Part shown: positions 42,678 through 50,985 of the stretch, piece after piece | Numbering within the stretch: position 1 is the stretch's first letter | Layout of the letters: every line of letters begins with the position of its first letter | DNA from: JBOHDX01 sp050700835 | GTDB taxonomy: Bacteria > Actinomycetota > Actinomycetes > Propionibacteriales > Nocardioidaceae | Direction: 5' to 3' | Assembly (NCBI GenBank): GCA_050700835.1 | Contig: JBOHDX010000054.1 | Location: forward strand, 1 to 64,000 | Length of the DNA stretch: 64,000 bases | Position numbers and translations under genes: made by a program | The notes under the pieces: model-generated | The model's database searches: none | What the model was told of the DNA's origin: nothing | What the model saw: only the letters and a program-made list of their open reading frames with translations

Positions 42678-43526
42678 ATGACCCCACCCCGAGGCGCGAC
42701 CACGTGGACGGCCGTGGTGCCGGTGAAGGCGTTCAGCGCGGCCAAGTCGCGACTGCGCGCAGTCGTCGGCGACGACACCGCGGCGCTTGCCGCCGCCTTC
42801 GCCGCCGACACCGTCACCGCCGTCGCCGGCGCCGACCTCATCGAGCACGTGGTCGTGGTTGGACCGCCCGTGCAGCGTTCAGGCGGAACCCTCGACACCG
42901 TGCTCGACGACCCTGGTACGGGACTCAACGATGCCGTACGCCACGGCATCGGCTGGGTCCGGGAACGACACCCCCGGGCGGCGATCCTCGTCGTGACCTC
43001 GGACCTGCCGGCGCTGCGCAGCGTCGACGTCAACGTGCTGTTGAAGGCGGCCGAGGACCATGTGGACGGGGCCGTACCTGACCTTGAAGGTCGGGGCACG
43101 ACCGCGTTGACGTTGCGTCCAGGCAGCAGTCTGCTGCCCGCGTTCGGCGAGGGATCGTGGCGTCGGCACCTGCGAGCGGGAGCGGACCCGCTTGATGGGG
43201 CAGCCTCCCCGCGGCTCCGCAGAGACGTCGACACGCTCGAGCATGTCGTCGAGGCCGCGCGGATGGGGATCGGGCAGCACAGCGCGGTCGAGCTGCGCAG
43301 GGTCGCCGGCACTACGCTGGCGGCGATGCAGGCCACCGTCGCAACCTTCGACGCCGCCACCGGCGGCGGCAGCGTCCTGCTCGACGACGGGCTCGTGCTG
43401 GACTTCGATGGCCGCGTGTTCGCACAGTCCGGCCTCCGGCTGCTACGGCCTGGCCAGCGCGTCACCCTCAGCCTCGACCCATCCCGAGGTGACCGAGTCG
43501 TCGCTGCCCTCGTGCTGATTCCGTGA
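42678..43526 (+). CDS. cofC: CofC/FbiD guanylyltransferase fused to a C-terminal small domain
   Basis: Activates the three-carbon acid used in coenzyme F420 synthesis (phosphoenolpyruvate in mycobacteria, 2-phospho-L-lactate in archaea). The first 215 or so residues are CofC-like: WTAVVPVKAFSAAKSRLR, LDDPGTGLNDAVRHGI, VVTSDLPALRSVDV and SLLPAFGEGSWRRHLRAGAD. A further 66 residues begin MQATVATFDAATGGGSVLLD and resemble an actinobacterial cold-shock-like small domain. No stop separates them; an internal ATG at 43326 could start the second part separately. Usual CofC length is 210-220 aa. Confidence 0.82.
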   Translation: MTPPRGATTWTAVVPVKAFSAAKSRLRAVVGDDTAALAAAFAADTVTAVAGADLIEHVVVVGPPVQRSGGTLDTVLDDPGTGLNDAVRHGIGWVRERHPRAAILVVTSDLPALRSVDVNVLLKAAEDHVDGAVPDLEGRGTTALTLRPGSSLLPAFGEGSWRRHLRAGADPLDGAASPRLRRDVDTLEHVVEAARMGIGQHSAVELRRVAGTTLAAMQATVATFDAATGGGSVLLDDGLVLDFDGRVFAQSGLRLLRPGQRVTLSLDPSRGDRVVAALVLIP

Positions 43527-43540
43527 GCCAGGACGACGCA

Positions 43541-43572
43541 ACGGTGGCCGCAGCAGTTGCTGCGGCCACCGT
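43541..43572. terminator. Perfect 15-bp hairpin between cofC and hupB
   Basis: ACGGTGGCCGCAGCA-GT-TGCTGCGGCCACCGT: a 15-bp stem with a two-base loop, midway between convergent genes. It has no T run. Confidence 0.8.
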
Positions 43573-43596
43573 CGATCGTCGTGCTGGTGCTGGCGG

Positions 43597-44235
43597 TCAG
43601 CTCCTCTTGGCGGTCGTCTTGCGGGCCGTCTTCTTGGCGGTCGTCTTGCGGGCCGGAGCCTTCTTGGCGGTGGACTTCTTCGCCGGAGCCTTCTTGGCCG
43701 TGGTCCTCTTGGTGGTGGACTTCTTGGCGGCGGCCTTGGTCGCGGTCTTGCGGGCCGGAGCCTTCTTGGCGGTGGACTTCTTCGCCGGAGTCCTCTTGGC
43801 CGTAGTCCTCTTGGCCGTCGACTTCTTGGCAGCAGTCTTCTTCGCCGCCGACTTCTTGGCGGTGGACTTCTTGGCGGCTCTTGCCGTCGTCGTGGCCTTG
43901 GTCGCGGTCTTCTTGGCAGTCACGGTTGCCTTCACAGCGGTCACCTTCGGCGGCTTCTTGGCACCGGACACCACAGCCTTGAGCTCGGCACCGGCACGGA
44001 ACTTGGGGACCGCGGTCTTCTTGGCGCGCTTTCGCTCGCCGGTCGCGGGGTTGCGGACCATCCTGGCCGGGCGAATTGCCTTCTCGAACGCGCCGAAGCC
44101 GGTGATGGCGACCTTCTCGCCCTTGGCGATCTCGCGGGTGATCGTCTGCACCACGGCTTCGAGTGCCTGTGCTGCAGCCTTCTTGTTCCCCTCGAAGTGA
44201 TCTGCGAGCGCCTCGATGAACTGACTCTTGTTCAC
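43597..44235 (-). CDS. hupB: HU-family nucleoid protein with Lys/Ala-rich tail (HupB type)
   Basis: 212 aa. Residues 1-90 are a normal HU fold: NKSQFIEALADHFEGNKKAA, GFGAFEKAIRPARMVRNP and AVPKFRAGAELKAVVS. The last 115 residues are repeated AAKK/PAKK/TAKK motifs, the histone-H1-like tail of mycobacterial HupB, expected to compact DNA and bind RNA. The GTG start has AAGGGAAG upstream. Confidence 0.96.
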   Translation of the reverse strand: MNKSQFIEALADHFEGNKKAAAQALEAVVQTITREIAKGEKVAITGFGAFEKAIRPARMVRNPATGERKRAKKTAVPKFRAGAELKAVVSGAKKPPKVTAVKATVTAKKTATKATTTARAAKKSTAKKSAAKKTAAKKSTAKRTTAKRTPAKKSTAKKAPARKTATKAAAKKSTTKRTTAKKAPAKKSTAKKAPARKTTAKKTARKTTAKRS

Positions 44236-44286
44236 TTGACTTCCCTTTCGTGAACTATGCCGAGCGCGCGCCCGACTCTCTCCCGA

Positions 44287-44315
44287 ACGTTAGGGAATCA
44301 CGCGCGACGAGACAA
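44287..44315 (-). promoter_or_regulatory. Candidate hupB promoter
   Basis: TTGTCT (44310-44315) and TAACGT (44287-44292) on the minus strand with 17 bp between, about 51 bp upstream of the GTG. Confidence 0.5.
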
Positions 44316-44447
44316 TGACCTAGCGGCGAGTCGCGCAGACCATTCTGCGTTGCCCCATGGGGCGTTCTTGGCCGAGATGACGGCTTCACGATGCGCCGCG
44401 ATCCCCGAATCCCTTGTTCACAAGGAGAGTTGGGTGATCCGCAGTTG

Positions 44448-45056
44448 CTATGTGGCCTTGAGAGTCGTCGGTCTCCAGGATGGACGATCCTGTTCGTACG
44501 TTGCGATGTCATCCTCGTGCGACAACGTCACGTCGATGTCGTCGAGTCCCTCGAGCAGCCGCCATCTGGTGTAGTCGTCGATGTCGAAGCTGGCCTCGAC
44601 GACGTCAGAACCCTCACCGGCGCACACGGTCCGTCCGACCAGGTCGATCTCAACGGGCGTGGAAGGGTCCGACTCGAGCAGTGCCCAGATCGCCTCGACG
44701 ACCTTGTCGTCCACCCGTGCGGCAAGCAACCCCGCCTTGCCCGCGTTGCCACGAAAGATGTCGCCGAAACGTGAGGCGATCACGACCCTGAAGCCGTAGT
44801 CCTGCAGCGCCCACACCGCGTGCTCGCGGGACGAGCCGATACCGAAGTCCGGACCCGCGACAAGGACGCTCGCACCGGCGTACCGTGCATCGTTGAGGAC
44901 GAAGTCGGGATCGGTGCGCCAGGCCGCGAACAAGCCGTCCTCGAACCCGGTGCGAGTCACCCGCTTGAGGTAGACCGCCGGGATGATCTGGTCGGTGTCG
45001 ACGTTGCTGCGGCGCAGCGGCACCGCCGTTCCGGTGTGCCGTTGGTAGGCATCCAC
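44448..45056 (-). CDS. leuD: 3-isopropylmalate dehydratase small subunit
   Basis: Swivel subunit of isopropylmalate isomerase in leucine synthesis. 202 aa. VPLRRSNVDTDQIIPA, VLVAGPDFGIGSSREHAVWAL, and IASRFGDIFRGNAGKAGLL. GTG with AGGAG upstream. It follows leuC by 16 bp. Confidence 0.96.
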   Translation of the reverse strand: MDAYQRHTGTAVPLRRSNVDTDQIIPAVYLKRVTRTGFEDGLFAAWRTDPDFVLNDARYAGASVLVAGPDFGIGSSREHAVWALQDYGFRVVIASRFGDIFRGNAGKAGLLAARVDDKVVEAIWALLESDPSTPVEIDLVGRTVCAGEGSDVVEASFDIDDYTRWRLLEGLDDIDVTLSHEDDIATYEQDRPSWRPTTLKAT

Positions 45057-45072
45057 GTGGCGCTCCTGCGGT

Positions 45073-46479
45073 CTAGGGGCTGGTGAGGTCGGTCGGTGTG
45101 GCGAAGTGGCCGAGGACCGCGGTGGCGACCGCGACCTGTGGCGAGACGAGATGGGTCCGGCCGCCCTGGCCCTGACGGCCCTCGAAGTTGCGGTTCGACG
45201 TCGATGCGCTGCGCTCGCCGGGCTCGAGCTGATCGGCGTTCATGCCGAGGCACATGGAGCAACCAGCGCCGCGCCACTGGGCCCCGGCGGCCTTGAACAC
45301 CACGTCAAGTCCCTCGGCCTCGGCCTGCAGGCGGACCCGGACCGAGCCCGGCACGACCAGCATCCGCACCGTCCTTGCCACCTGCCGGTCCTTGATCAGC
45401 GCGGCCGCGTCCCGCAGGTCCTCGATCCGTCCGTTGGTGCACGAGCCGACGAACACCGTGTCGACGGCGATCTCGCGCATCGGCGTGCCAGGCGCGAGGT
45501 CCATGTAGTCCAAGGCCCGGCGAGCCGCGGCCTTGTCGTCGCTGCTGGTGAAGTCGTCCGGGGACGGGACCGAGCCCGACAACGGAACGCCCTGACCGGG
45601 GTTGGTTCCCCAGGTCACGAACGGGCTCAGCGTCGCCGCATCGACCGTCACGACGCGGTCGAAGATCACATCGGGATCCGAGGACAGCGTCCGCCAGTAG
45701 GTCACCGCAGCATCCCAGTCGTCACCGCGCGGAGCATGGGGCCGCCCGCTCAGGTAGTCGAACGTCGTGTCGTCCGGAGCGATCAGGCCCGCTTTGGCAC
45801 CCCACTCGATCGACATGTTGCAGATCGTCATGCGCGCTTCCATCGACAATTCGCGGATCGCGGCACCCCGGTACTCCACGACGTACCCCTGGCCTCCGCC
45901 CGTCCCTTCCTGGGCGATCAGTGCCAGCACGAGATCTTTCGCTGTGACGCCTCGGGGAAGGTCACCCTGCACGTCGACGGCCATCTGCCTCGGGGGCGCC
46001 TGGGTGAGCGTCTGCGTAGCGAGCACGTGCTCGACCTCGCTGGTCCCGATCCCGAAGGCCAGCGCACCGAACGCTCCGTGCGTCGACGTGTGCGAGTCAC
46101 CGCAGACGACGGTCGAGCCGGGCTGGGTGAGCCCGAGTTGCGGGCCGATCACATGGACGATGCCCTGGTCGAGGTCACCCATGGCGTGCAGTGGGACACC
46201 GAACTCCTCGCAGTTGCGACGCAACGTCTCGACCTGGGTACGCGACACCGGGTCCGCGATCGGCTTGTCCAGGTCGGTGGTGGGGATGTTGTGGTCCTCG
46301 GTGGCCACCGTCAGGTCCGGTCGGCGTACCGGTCGTCCGGACTGGCGAAGGCCCTCGAACGCCTGCGGACTCGTGACCTCATGCACGAGGTGCAGATCGA
46401 TGAAGAGCAGGTCCGGCTCGCCGGCCGCGCGGCGCACGACGTGCTCGTCCCAGACCTTCTGCGCGAGTGTCCTGCCCAT
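45073..46479 (-). CDS. leuC: 3-isopropylmalate dehydratase large subunit
   Basis: Catalytic [4Fe-4S] subunit of isopropylmalate isomerase. 468 aa. Cluster cysteines in FVGSCTNGR and AGCSMCLGMN; HEVTSPQAFEGLR, VCGDSHTSTHGAFGALAFGIG also mark it. ATG with GAGGAGG 5 nt upstream. Divergent from the IclR gene, which probably regulates it. Confidence 0.97.
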   Translation of the reverse strand: MGRTLAQKVWDEHVVRRAAGEPDLLFIDLHLVHEVTSPQAFEGLRQSGRPVRRPDLTVATEDHNIPTTDLDKPIADPVSRTQVETLRRNCEEFGVPLHAMGDLDQGIVHVIGPQLGLTQPGSTVVCGDSHTSTHGAFGALAFGIGTSEVEHVLATQTLTQAPPRQMAVDVQGDLPRGVTAKDLVLALIAQEGTGGGQGYVVEYRGAAIRELSMEARMTICNMSIEWGAKAGLIAPDDTTFDYLSGRPHAPRGDDWDAAVTYWRTLSSDPDVIFDRVVTVDAATLSPFVTWGTNPGQGVPLSGSVPSPDDFTSSDDKAAARRALDYMDLAPGTPMREIAVDTVFVGSCTNGRIEDLRDAAALIKDRQVARTVRMLVVPGSVRVRLQAEAEGLDVVFKAAGAQWRGAGCSMCLGMNADQLEPGERSASTSNRNFEGRQGQGGRTHLVSPQVAVATAVLGHFATPTDLTSP

Positions 46480-46497
46480 GACCCCTCCTCGGTGCAC

Positions 46498-46522
46498 GCT
46501 TGCATTCCGGGGCTTGCATTCC
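46498..46522. promoter_or_regulatory. Direct repeat in the leuC/iclR intergenic region
   Basis: GCTTGCATTCC occurs at 46498-46508 and again at 46512-46522, a 14-bp period, in the 69-bp divergent gap. It may be the binding site of the adjacent IclR-family regulator. Confidence 0.45.
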
Positions 46523-46548
46523 AACATACGAGACGGCAATATCGACGC

Positions 46549-47268
46549 ATGGACAACACTAGCGGAGTCGGCGTACTCGACAAAGCCGCCCTCGTACTGG
46601 CCGCGCTCGAGTCGGGACCCGCCAACCTGGCTGGGCTGGTGGCCGCCACCGGTCTGGCGCGGCCGACCGCCCACCGCCTCGCGGTGGCGCTCGAGCACCA
46701 CCGGCTTGTCACCCGCGACATGCAGGGCCGCTTCGTCCTCGGCCCACGTCTCGGAGAGCTCGCGGCGGCCGCTGGAGAGGATCGCCTATTAGCGGCCGCC
46801 GGTCCGGTGCTGGCTCGCCTGCGCGATATCACCGGCGAGTCGGCGCAGCTGTTCCGCCGCCAGGGAGAGCACAGGGTCTGCGTGGCCGGAGCGGAACGAC
46901 CGACTGGCCTGCGAGACACCGTGCCGGTCGGAAGCCAGCTGACGATGGCAGCGGGATCGGCAGCTCAGATCCTGCTCGCCTGGGAGGATCCAGAGCGCAT
47001 GCACCGCGGACTGCAGCAGGCGGCCTTCTCCGCTGCGGCGCTCGCGGCGGTACGCCGGCGCGGCTGGTCCCAGAGCGTCGGCGAACGCGAGCCGGGAGTC
47101 GCATCGGTGTCGGCTCCGGTGCGCTCACCGAGCGGCAAGGTCATCGCCGCGGTGTCCGTGTCCGGCCCACTGGAGCGCCTCACCCGACAACCCGGCAGGA
47201 TGCACGCCCCGGCGGTCATGGCCGCCGCCGAGCGGTTGAGCCAGTCGTTGCGACGCTCGGGCGAGTGA
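46549..47268 (+). CDS. IclR-family regulator divergent from leuCD (NdgR/LtbR-like)
   Basis: 239 aa. Winged helix at residues 10-70 (LDKAALVLAALESG, ATGLARPTAHRLAVALEHH), then an IclR effector domain (GSQLTMAAGSAAQILLAW, SVSAPVRSPSGKVIAAVSVSG). Genes of this group sit opposite leuCD in most actinobacteria and control leucine genes; effector is not shown by sequence. The start ATG at 46549 lies within the divergent gap. Confidence 0.9.
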   Translation: MDNTSGVGVLDKAALVLAALESGPANLAGLVAATGLARPTAHRLAVALEHHRLVTRDMQGRFVLGPRLGELAAAAGEDRLLAAAGPVLARLRDITGESAQLFRRQGEHRVCVAGAERPTGLRDTVPVGSQLTMAAGSAAQILLAWEDPERMHRGLQQAAFSAAALAAVRRRGWSQSVGEREPGVASVSAPVRSPSGKVIAAVSVSGPLERLTRQPGRMHAPAVMAAAERLSQSLRRSGE

Positions 47269-47347
47269 GAGGATTCGCCCCCCAGTCGGAATGCCGCACA
47301 AATACCCCTTGACCGGTTGGGGTCGCGGGGCTGCGCAGCCCGTTCGG

Positions 47348-47457
47348 CGGCGACCGGCGGGCCGAAACCGCGGACCAGCAGGCCAAAAGCCGCGGACGGG
47401 CGGCCCATAACCCGAGGACCGGCGGGCCAAAACCCGCGGACCGGCAGGCCGCAGCGT
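47348..47457. repeat. 22-bp tandem repeat, 5 copies, downstream of ogt
   Basis: Units at 47348, 47370, 47392, 47414 and 47436 with consensus GCGGACCGGCGGGCCAAAAC, an exact 22-bp period and variable bases within. There are no intervening spacers. It lies between the iclR and ogt 3' ends. Confidence 0.85.
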
Positions 47458-47972
47458 TAGAACAACGTGTCGGCCTCGAGCGTCAGCAGGATGCGCTTGC
47501 GTTCGAGTCCGCCGCCGAATCCGGTGAGCGAGCCGTCTGCGCCGATCACCCGATGGCAGGGGATCACCACCGGGATGGGGTTGCGCCCGTTGGCAAGTCC
47601 GACGGCACGCGACGCCCCTGGCACCAGACCGAGCAGCGCTGCGATCGCGCCGTACGACGTGGTGCTGCCATACGGGATGGTGGTCAGTGCAGTCCACACC
47701 CGCCGTTGGAAGTCGGTGCCCTGCGGCGCCAGCGGGAGCGAGAACTCTCGGCGGGCGCCGGCGAAGTACTCCTCCAGCTGGCTTACGGCCTGCGCCAGCG
47801 CCGTGCTGTCCCCAGACGGCTGAGTCGGGCGGCTCCACGGCGCGAACGACACGCCGCTGATCGAGGCCCCGCGCGCCTCGACTAGCAACGGACCGATCGG
47901 CGACTCGACCACCGTCCAGGAGTAGGGGGCATCTGTCGCCGCGTCGGCCCACATCGTCGTAGGGGTGGACAT
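47457..47972 (-). CDS. ogt: Methylated-DNA--protein-cysteine methyltransferase
   Basis: Suicide repair protein for O6-alkylguanine. 171 aa. Active-site motif PVVIPCHRVIG, RPGG-like FGGGLERKR tail, and FQRRVWTALTTIPYG. The ATG at 47970-47972 with GAGGTG upstream sits 5 bp after the alkA stop, so alkA-ogt is an alkylation-repair operon. Confidence 0.95.
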   Translation of the reverse strand: MSTPTTMWADAATDAPYSWTVVESPIGPLLVEARGASISGVSFAPWSRPTQPSGDSTALAQAVSQLEEYFAGARREFSLPLAPQGTDFQRRVWTALTTIPYGSTTSYGAIAALLGLVPGASRAVGLANGRNPIPVVIPCHRVIGADGSLTGFGGGLERKRILLTLEADTLF

Positions 47973-47977
47973 CGCAG

Positions 47978-48895
47978 TCACCTCGCTTGCCCGGTGGTTC
48001 GTGTGTCGACGCCGGCCGCGGCGAGCCGCCACAGGTGCATGACGACGTAGGACCGCCAGGGGCGCCAACGCTCGGCGTGGTCGGCGGCGGCCCGGTCTGA
48101 CCGGTCGAGGCCCACTGCCGCGAGCATCCGTCGGACCACGACGTCACCCGGCAGCAGAACGTCCGGGTCACCCAGCCCACGCATGGCGATGTAGCCGGCC
48201 GGCCCCGGCCCGATCCCCCGCAGCTCGAGGAGCCGCTGCCGGGTCTGCTCGCGATCCGCATTCCGGTCGAGTACGAGGTCTCCTCCGGCGACGGCGCGCC
48301 CGAGACCGACCGGCGTCCGACCGCGTGACGCCGGCATGCCGAGCGACGTCGGGTCGGCCTCGGCGAGGGCGGCTGGCGTCGGGAACAGCCGGTCGAGACC
48401 CAGCCCGGTCGCCGTCGCGAGCTCCACCCGGCGACCCAGGCGCGACACCAGCCGGGTCAAGGTGGTGCGCGCCCCGGCCACCGACACCTGCTGACCGACG
48501 ATCGCCCGCACTGCCACCTCGAAGGCACTTACGTCCACGGGCAGCCGAGTCCCCGGACTCGACGCGATCAAGGGCGCAAGAGCCGGATCCGAGCCGAGCA
48601 CACCGTTGATCACCGAGGGGTCGGCGTCGAGGTCGAACAGCCCGCGACACAGCCGCACGGCCACGGTCTCGTCCCGGGGGTCGGTGAGCTCGAGGTCACC
48701 GACGACCTGGTCGTCGGCCGGCCGCAGCTGCGCGAAGCCCGGTCCGTGGGGGAGGTCGAGCAACCGTGCGTAGGAGGAGCCGGTGATCTCGATTCCGCCG
48801 ACCGATCGGGCGCCGAGGAACGCGAGCACGCCGACCGTGTCGAGCGGAGCCCGGTAGTCGAGCCGAAGCGTCGTCTCGGTCAGGGCAGTGGTCAC
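47978..48895 (-). CDS. alkA: DNA-3-methyladenine glycosylase II (AlkA-like)
   Basis: Base-excision repair glycosylase, 305 aa. N-terminal AlkA domain (LRLDYRAPLDTVGVLAFLGA), HhH-GPD domain with AIVGQQVSVAGARTTL, LELRGIGPGPAGYIAMRGL and the catalytic Asp in LLPGDVVVRRM. RPWRSYVVMHLW is the usual closing helix. No Ada-type regulator domain is fused. Confidence 0.92.
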   Translation of the reverse strand: MTTALTETTLRLDYRAPLDTVGVLAFLGARSVGGIEITGSSYARLLDLPHGPGFAQLRPADDQVVGDLELTDPRDETVAVRLCRGLFDLDADPSVINGVLGSDPALAPLIASSPGTRLPVDVSAFEVAVRAIVGQQVSVAGARTTLTRLVSRLGRRVELATATGLGLDRLFPTPAALAEADPTSLGMPASRGRTPVGLGRAVAGGDLVLDRNADREQTRQRLLELRGIGPGPAGYIAMRGLGDPDVLLPGDVVVRRMLAAVGLDRSDRAAADHAERWRPWRSYVVMHLWRLAAAGVDTRTTGQAR

Positions 48896-48975
48896 CTTTT
48901 CATCATGGATGCAGCGTCCGACACTTCCCCAGCGGGCGCCGGCCGGCGACGGCCTCGCGACCCCCCGGGGGACGG

Positions 48976-49008
48976 CGACACCCCCCGGCGCGCGGCTGGG
49001 GGGTGTCG
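48976..49008 (-). terminator. Hairpin downstream of tRNA-Glu
   Basis: CGACACCCCCC (48976-48986) and GGGGGGTGTCG (48998-49008) form an 11-bp stem with an 11-nt loop, just 3' of the tRNA on the minus strand. Confidence 0.75.
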
Positions 49009-49016
49009 GCCAGATG

Positions 49017-49089
49017 TAGCCCCGACCGGATTCGAACCGGCGCTACCGCCTTGAGAGGGCGGCGTGCTAGGCCACTACACAACGGGGCC
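49017..49089 (-). tRNA. tRNA-Glu (anticodon CUC)
   Basis: 73 nt. The acceptor GGCCCCG pairs with CGGGGCT (first pair G-U), the anticodon loop CTCTCAA gives CUC, and the T arm CCGGTTCGAATCCGG is perfect. CCA is not encoded. Confidence 0.95.
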
Positions 49090-49297
49090 GCAGGCGACGC
49101 AAACTCTATCCGAGGTGCCCGACGAGGGTCCAATCGCAGCGTTCGGCAACGCGAAACTGGAGAACTGGGACTCGAGTGGAATGGGTCGCCGGTGCATCAT
49201 CGGTCCAGCCGGTCGGTCTCCACGGCAAGCGTCGGGTCGCCGGTCATGTCGGTCGGGCAGGTGAAGCGTTGCATCTGCCTGACACCACCGTGCATCA

Positions 49298-49372
49298 TGG
49301 CTGGGGTACTAGGACTCGAACCTAGACTAACTGGACCAGAACCAGCCGGGCTGCCAATTACCCCATACCCCA
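49298..49372 (-). tRNA. tRNA-Gln (anticodon CUG)
   Basis: 72 nt plus encoded CCA. Acceptor TGGGGTA/TACCCCA, anticodon arm CTGG-TTCTGGT-CCAG reading CUG, T arm CTAGGTTCGAGTCCTAG. It lies between gltX and tRNA-Glu. Confidence 0.95.
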
Positions 49373-49402
49373 CGGGGATCGAAGATCCGAAACCGAACGC
49401 AG

Positions 49403-49432
49403 ACTGTACCGGACGCCTAGCCGGGCGACCAA
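49403..49432 (-). promoter_or_regulatory. Candidate promoter of the tRNA-Gln/tRNA-Glu unit
   Basis: TTGGTC (49427-49432) and TACAGT (49403-49408) on the minus strand with an 18-bp spacer, about 30 bp upstream of the tRNA-Gln 5' end. Confidence 0.5.
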
Positions 49433-49482
49433 AGCAGTCCAACCCCGGCATCGAGCGGGCCGAGCCCGTCACATCCAGCGGC

Positions 49483-50985
49483 TCAGCCCGCGAGCGCCGT
49501 CCGCAGACGCAGCAGCGAGCGGTCGCGCCCGAGCAGGTCGAGGGACTCGAACAGCGGTGGTGACACCCGACGACCGGTGATGGCGACGCGGACGGGGCCG
49601 AACGCACTCTTGGGCTTGAGGCCGAGCCGCTCCACCAGCGCCGCGCGCAGGGCGGTCTCGATCGGCGCCGTTTCCCAGGCGTCGAGACCAGACAGAGCCT
49701 CGTCGGCGGCACGCACCACGTCGAGCCCCTCGGGCGTGAGCACCTTGGCGGCGTCTGCCTGGTCAATGGAGAAACCGGCCTCCGGCACGAACAGGAACGC
49801 CAGCATCTCCACGCCCTCGGTCAGCACCGTCATCCGCTCCTGCACAAGCGGCGTCGCGGCCAGCAGCAGATGGCGCTGCTCGGGTGTCGGACCGTCCGCC
49901 CAGATCCCCTCGGCGGTGAAGTACGGCACCAACCGGTCCGCCAGCTCCTCGGTGCTCAGCGTGCGGATCTTCAGGGCATTGATGGCCTCACACTTCTTGA
50001 TGTCGAACTGCGCCGGGTTGGGGTTCACCCGCTCGATCTCGAACGCGTCGGCCATCTCCTGCAGGGTGAACAGCTCACGGTCGCCGCCGATGGACCACCC
50101 CAGCAGGGCCAGGTAGTTGAGCAACCCCTCGGGCAGGTAGCCCTTGTCGCGGTAGTCCCGGAGGCCGCCCCCGGGATCCCGCTTGGACAGCTTGCGGTTG
50201 CCCGGTCCCATGACGAACGGCAGGTGGCCGTACCTCGGGACGACACCGGCACCGATCCCCAGCTCGGCGAGGGCGAGGTGCAGTGGCAGCTGCCGTGGGG
50301 TCGAGCTCAACAGGTCTTCGCCGCGCAGCACATGGGTGATGCCCATCGTGGCGTCGTCGACGGGGTTGGTCAGCGTGTACAACGGGTGTCCGTTGCCGCG
50401 GACGAGCACATAGTCCGCCACATGCTCGGGGTCGAAGGTGATCTCGCCGCGAACCAGGTCGGTGAACGTGATCGGCACGTCCGGCATCCGGAACCGGAGC
50501 ACCGGCATGCGGCCCTCCTCCTGGTACGCCGCGACCTGCTCGTCGGTCAGGAACCGGCAGTGCCCGTCGTACCCACTTGGCCGGCCCTCGGAGCGTGCAG
50601 TCTCCCGGCGCTGCTCCAGCTCGGACTGGCTGCAGTAGCAGTCGTAGGCCCAGCTGGATGCCCGCAGCCTCGCCGCCGTGTCGGCGTACAGCTCCATCCG
50701 CTGTGACTGGCGGTACGGCCCGTGGTCCCCTCCGACCTCCGGGCCCTCGTCCCAGTCGAGCCCGAGCCAGCGCAGTGAGTCGAGCAGCCCTTGGTACGAC
50801 TCCTCGGAGTCCCGTGCGGCGTCGGTGTCCTCGACCCGGAAGACGAAGGTGCCACCGGTGTGTCGCGCGAACGCCCAGTTGAACAACGCCGTGCGCACGT
50901 TGCCGACGTGCAGGTTGCCGGTCGGGGAGGGGCAGAACCGGACCCGCACGGCGCAGCTGTGAGGGCCGGAAGGGCCATCAGTCAC
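49483..50985 (-). CDS. gltX: Glutamate--tRNA ligase
   Basis: 500-aa class I synthetase. The HIGH-like motif is PSPTGNLHVGNVRTALFNW and the KMSKS-like motif is GNRKLSKRD; the C-terminal anticodon-binding helices follow. In organisms lacking GlnRS it also loads Glu on tRNA-Gln; both cognate tRNAs lie immediately downstream. The GTG overlaps the FAH gene's stop by 8 bases. Confidence 0.96.
   Translation of the reverse strand: MTDGPSGPHSCAVRVRFCPSPTGNLHVGNVRTALFNWAFARHTGGTFVFRVEDTDAARDSEESYQGLLDSLRWLGLDWDEGPEVGGDHGPYRQSQRMELYADTAARLRASSWAYDCYCSQSELEQRRETARSEGRPSGYDGHCRFLTDEQVAAYQEEGRMPVLRFRMPDVPITFTDLVRGEITFDPEHVADYVLVRGNGHPLYTLTNPVDDATMGITHVLRGEDLLSSTPRQLPLHLALAELGIGAGVVPRYGHLPFVMGPGNRKLSKRDPGGGLRDYRDKGYLPEGLLNYLALLGWSIGGDRELFTLQEMADAFEIERVNPNPAQFDIKKCEAINALKIRTLSTEELADRLVPYFTAEGIWADGPTPEQRHLLLAATPLVQERMTVLTEGVEMLAFLFVPEAGFSIDQADAAKVLTPEGLDVVRAADEALSGLDAWETAPIETALRAALVERLGLKPKSAFGPVRVAITGRRVSPPLFESLDLLGRDRSLLRLRTALAG

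Noticed and set aside
43326..43526. Separate cold-shock-like gene after cofC
   Set aside because: There is no stop before it and no clear SD at 43326, so I kept one CDS and listed the alternative.
47348..47457. Possible CRISPR array
   Set aside because: Units are tandem with no spacers and no cas genes are nearby.
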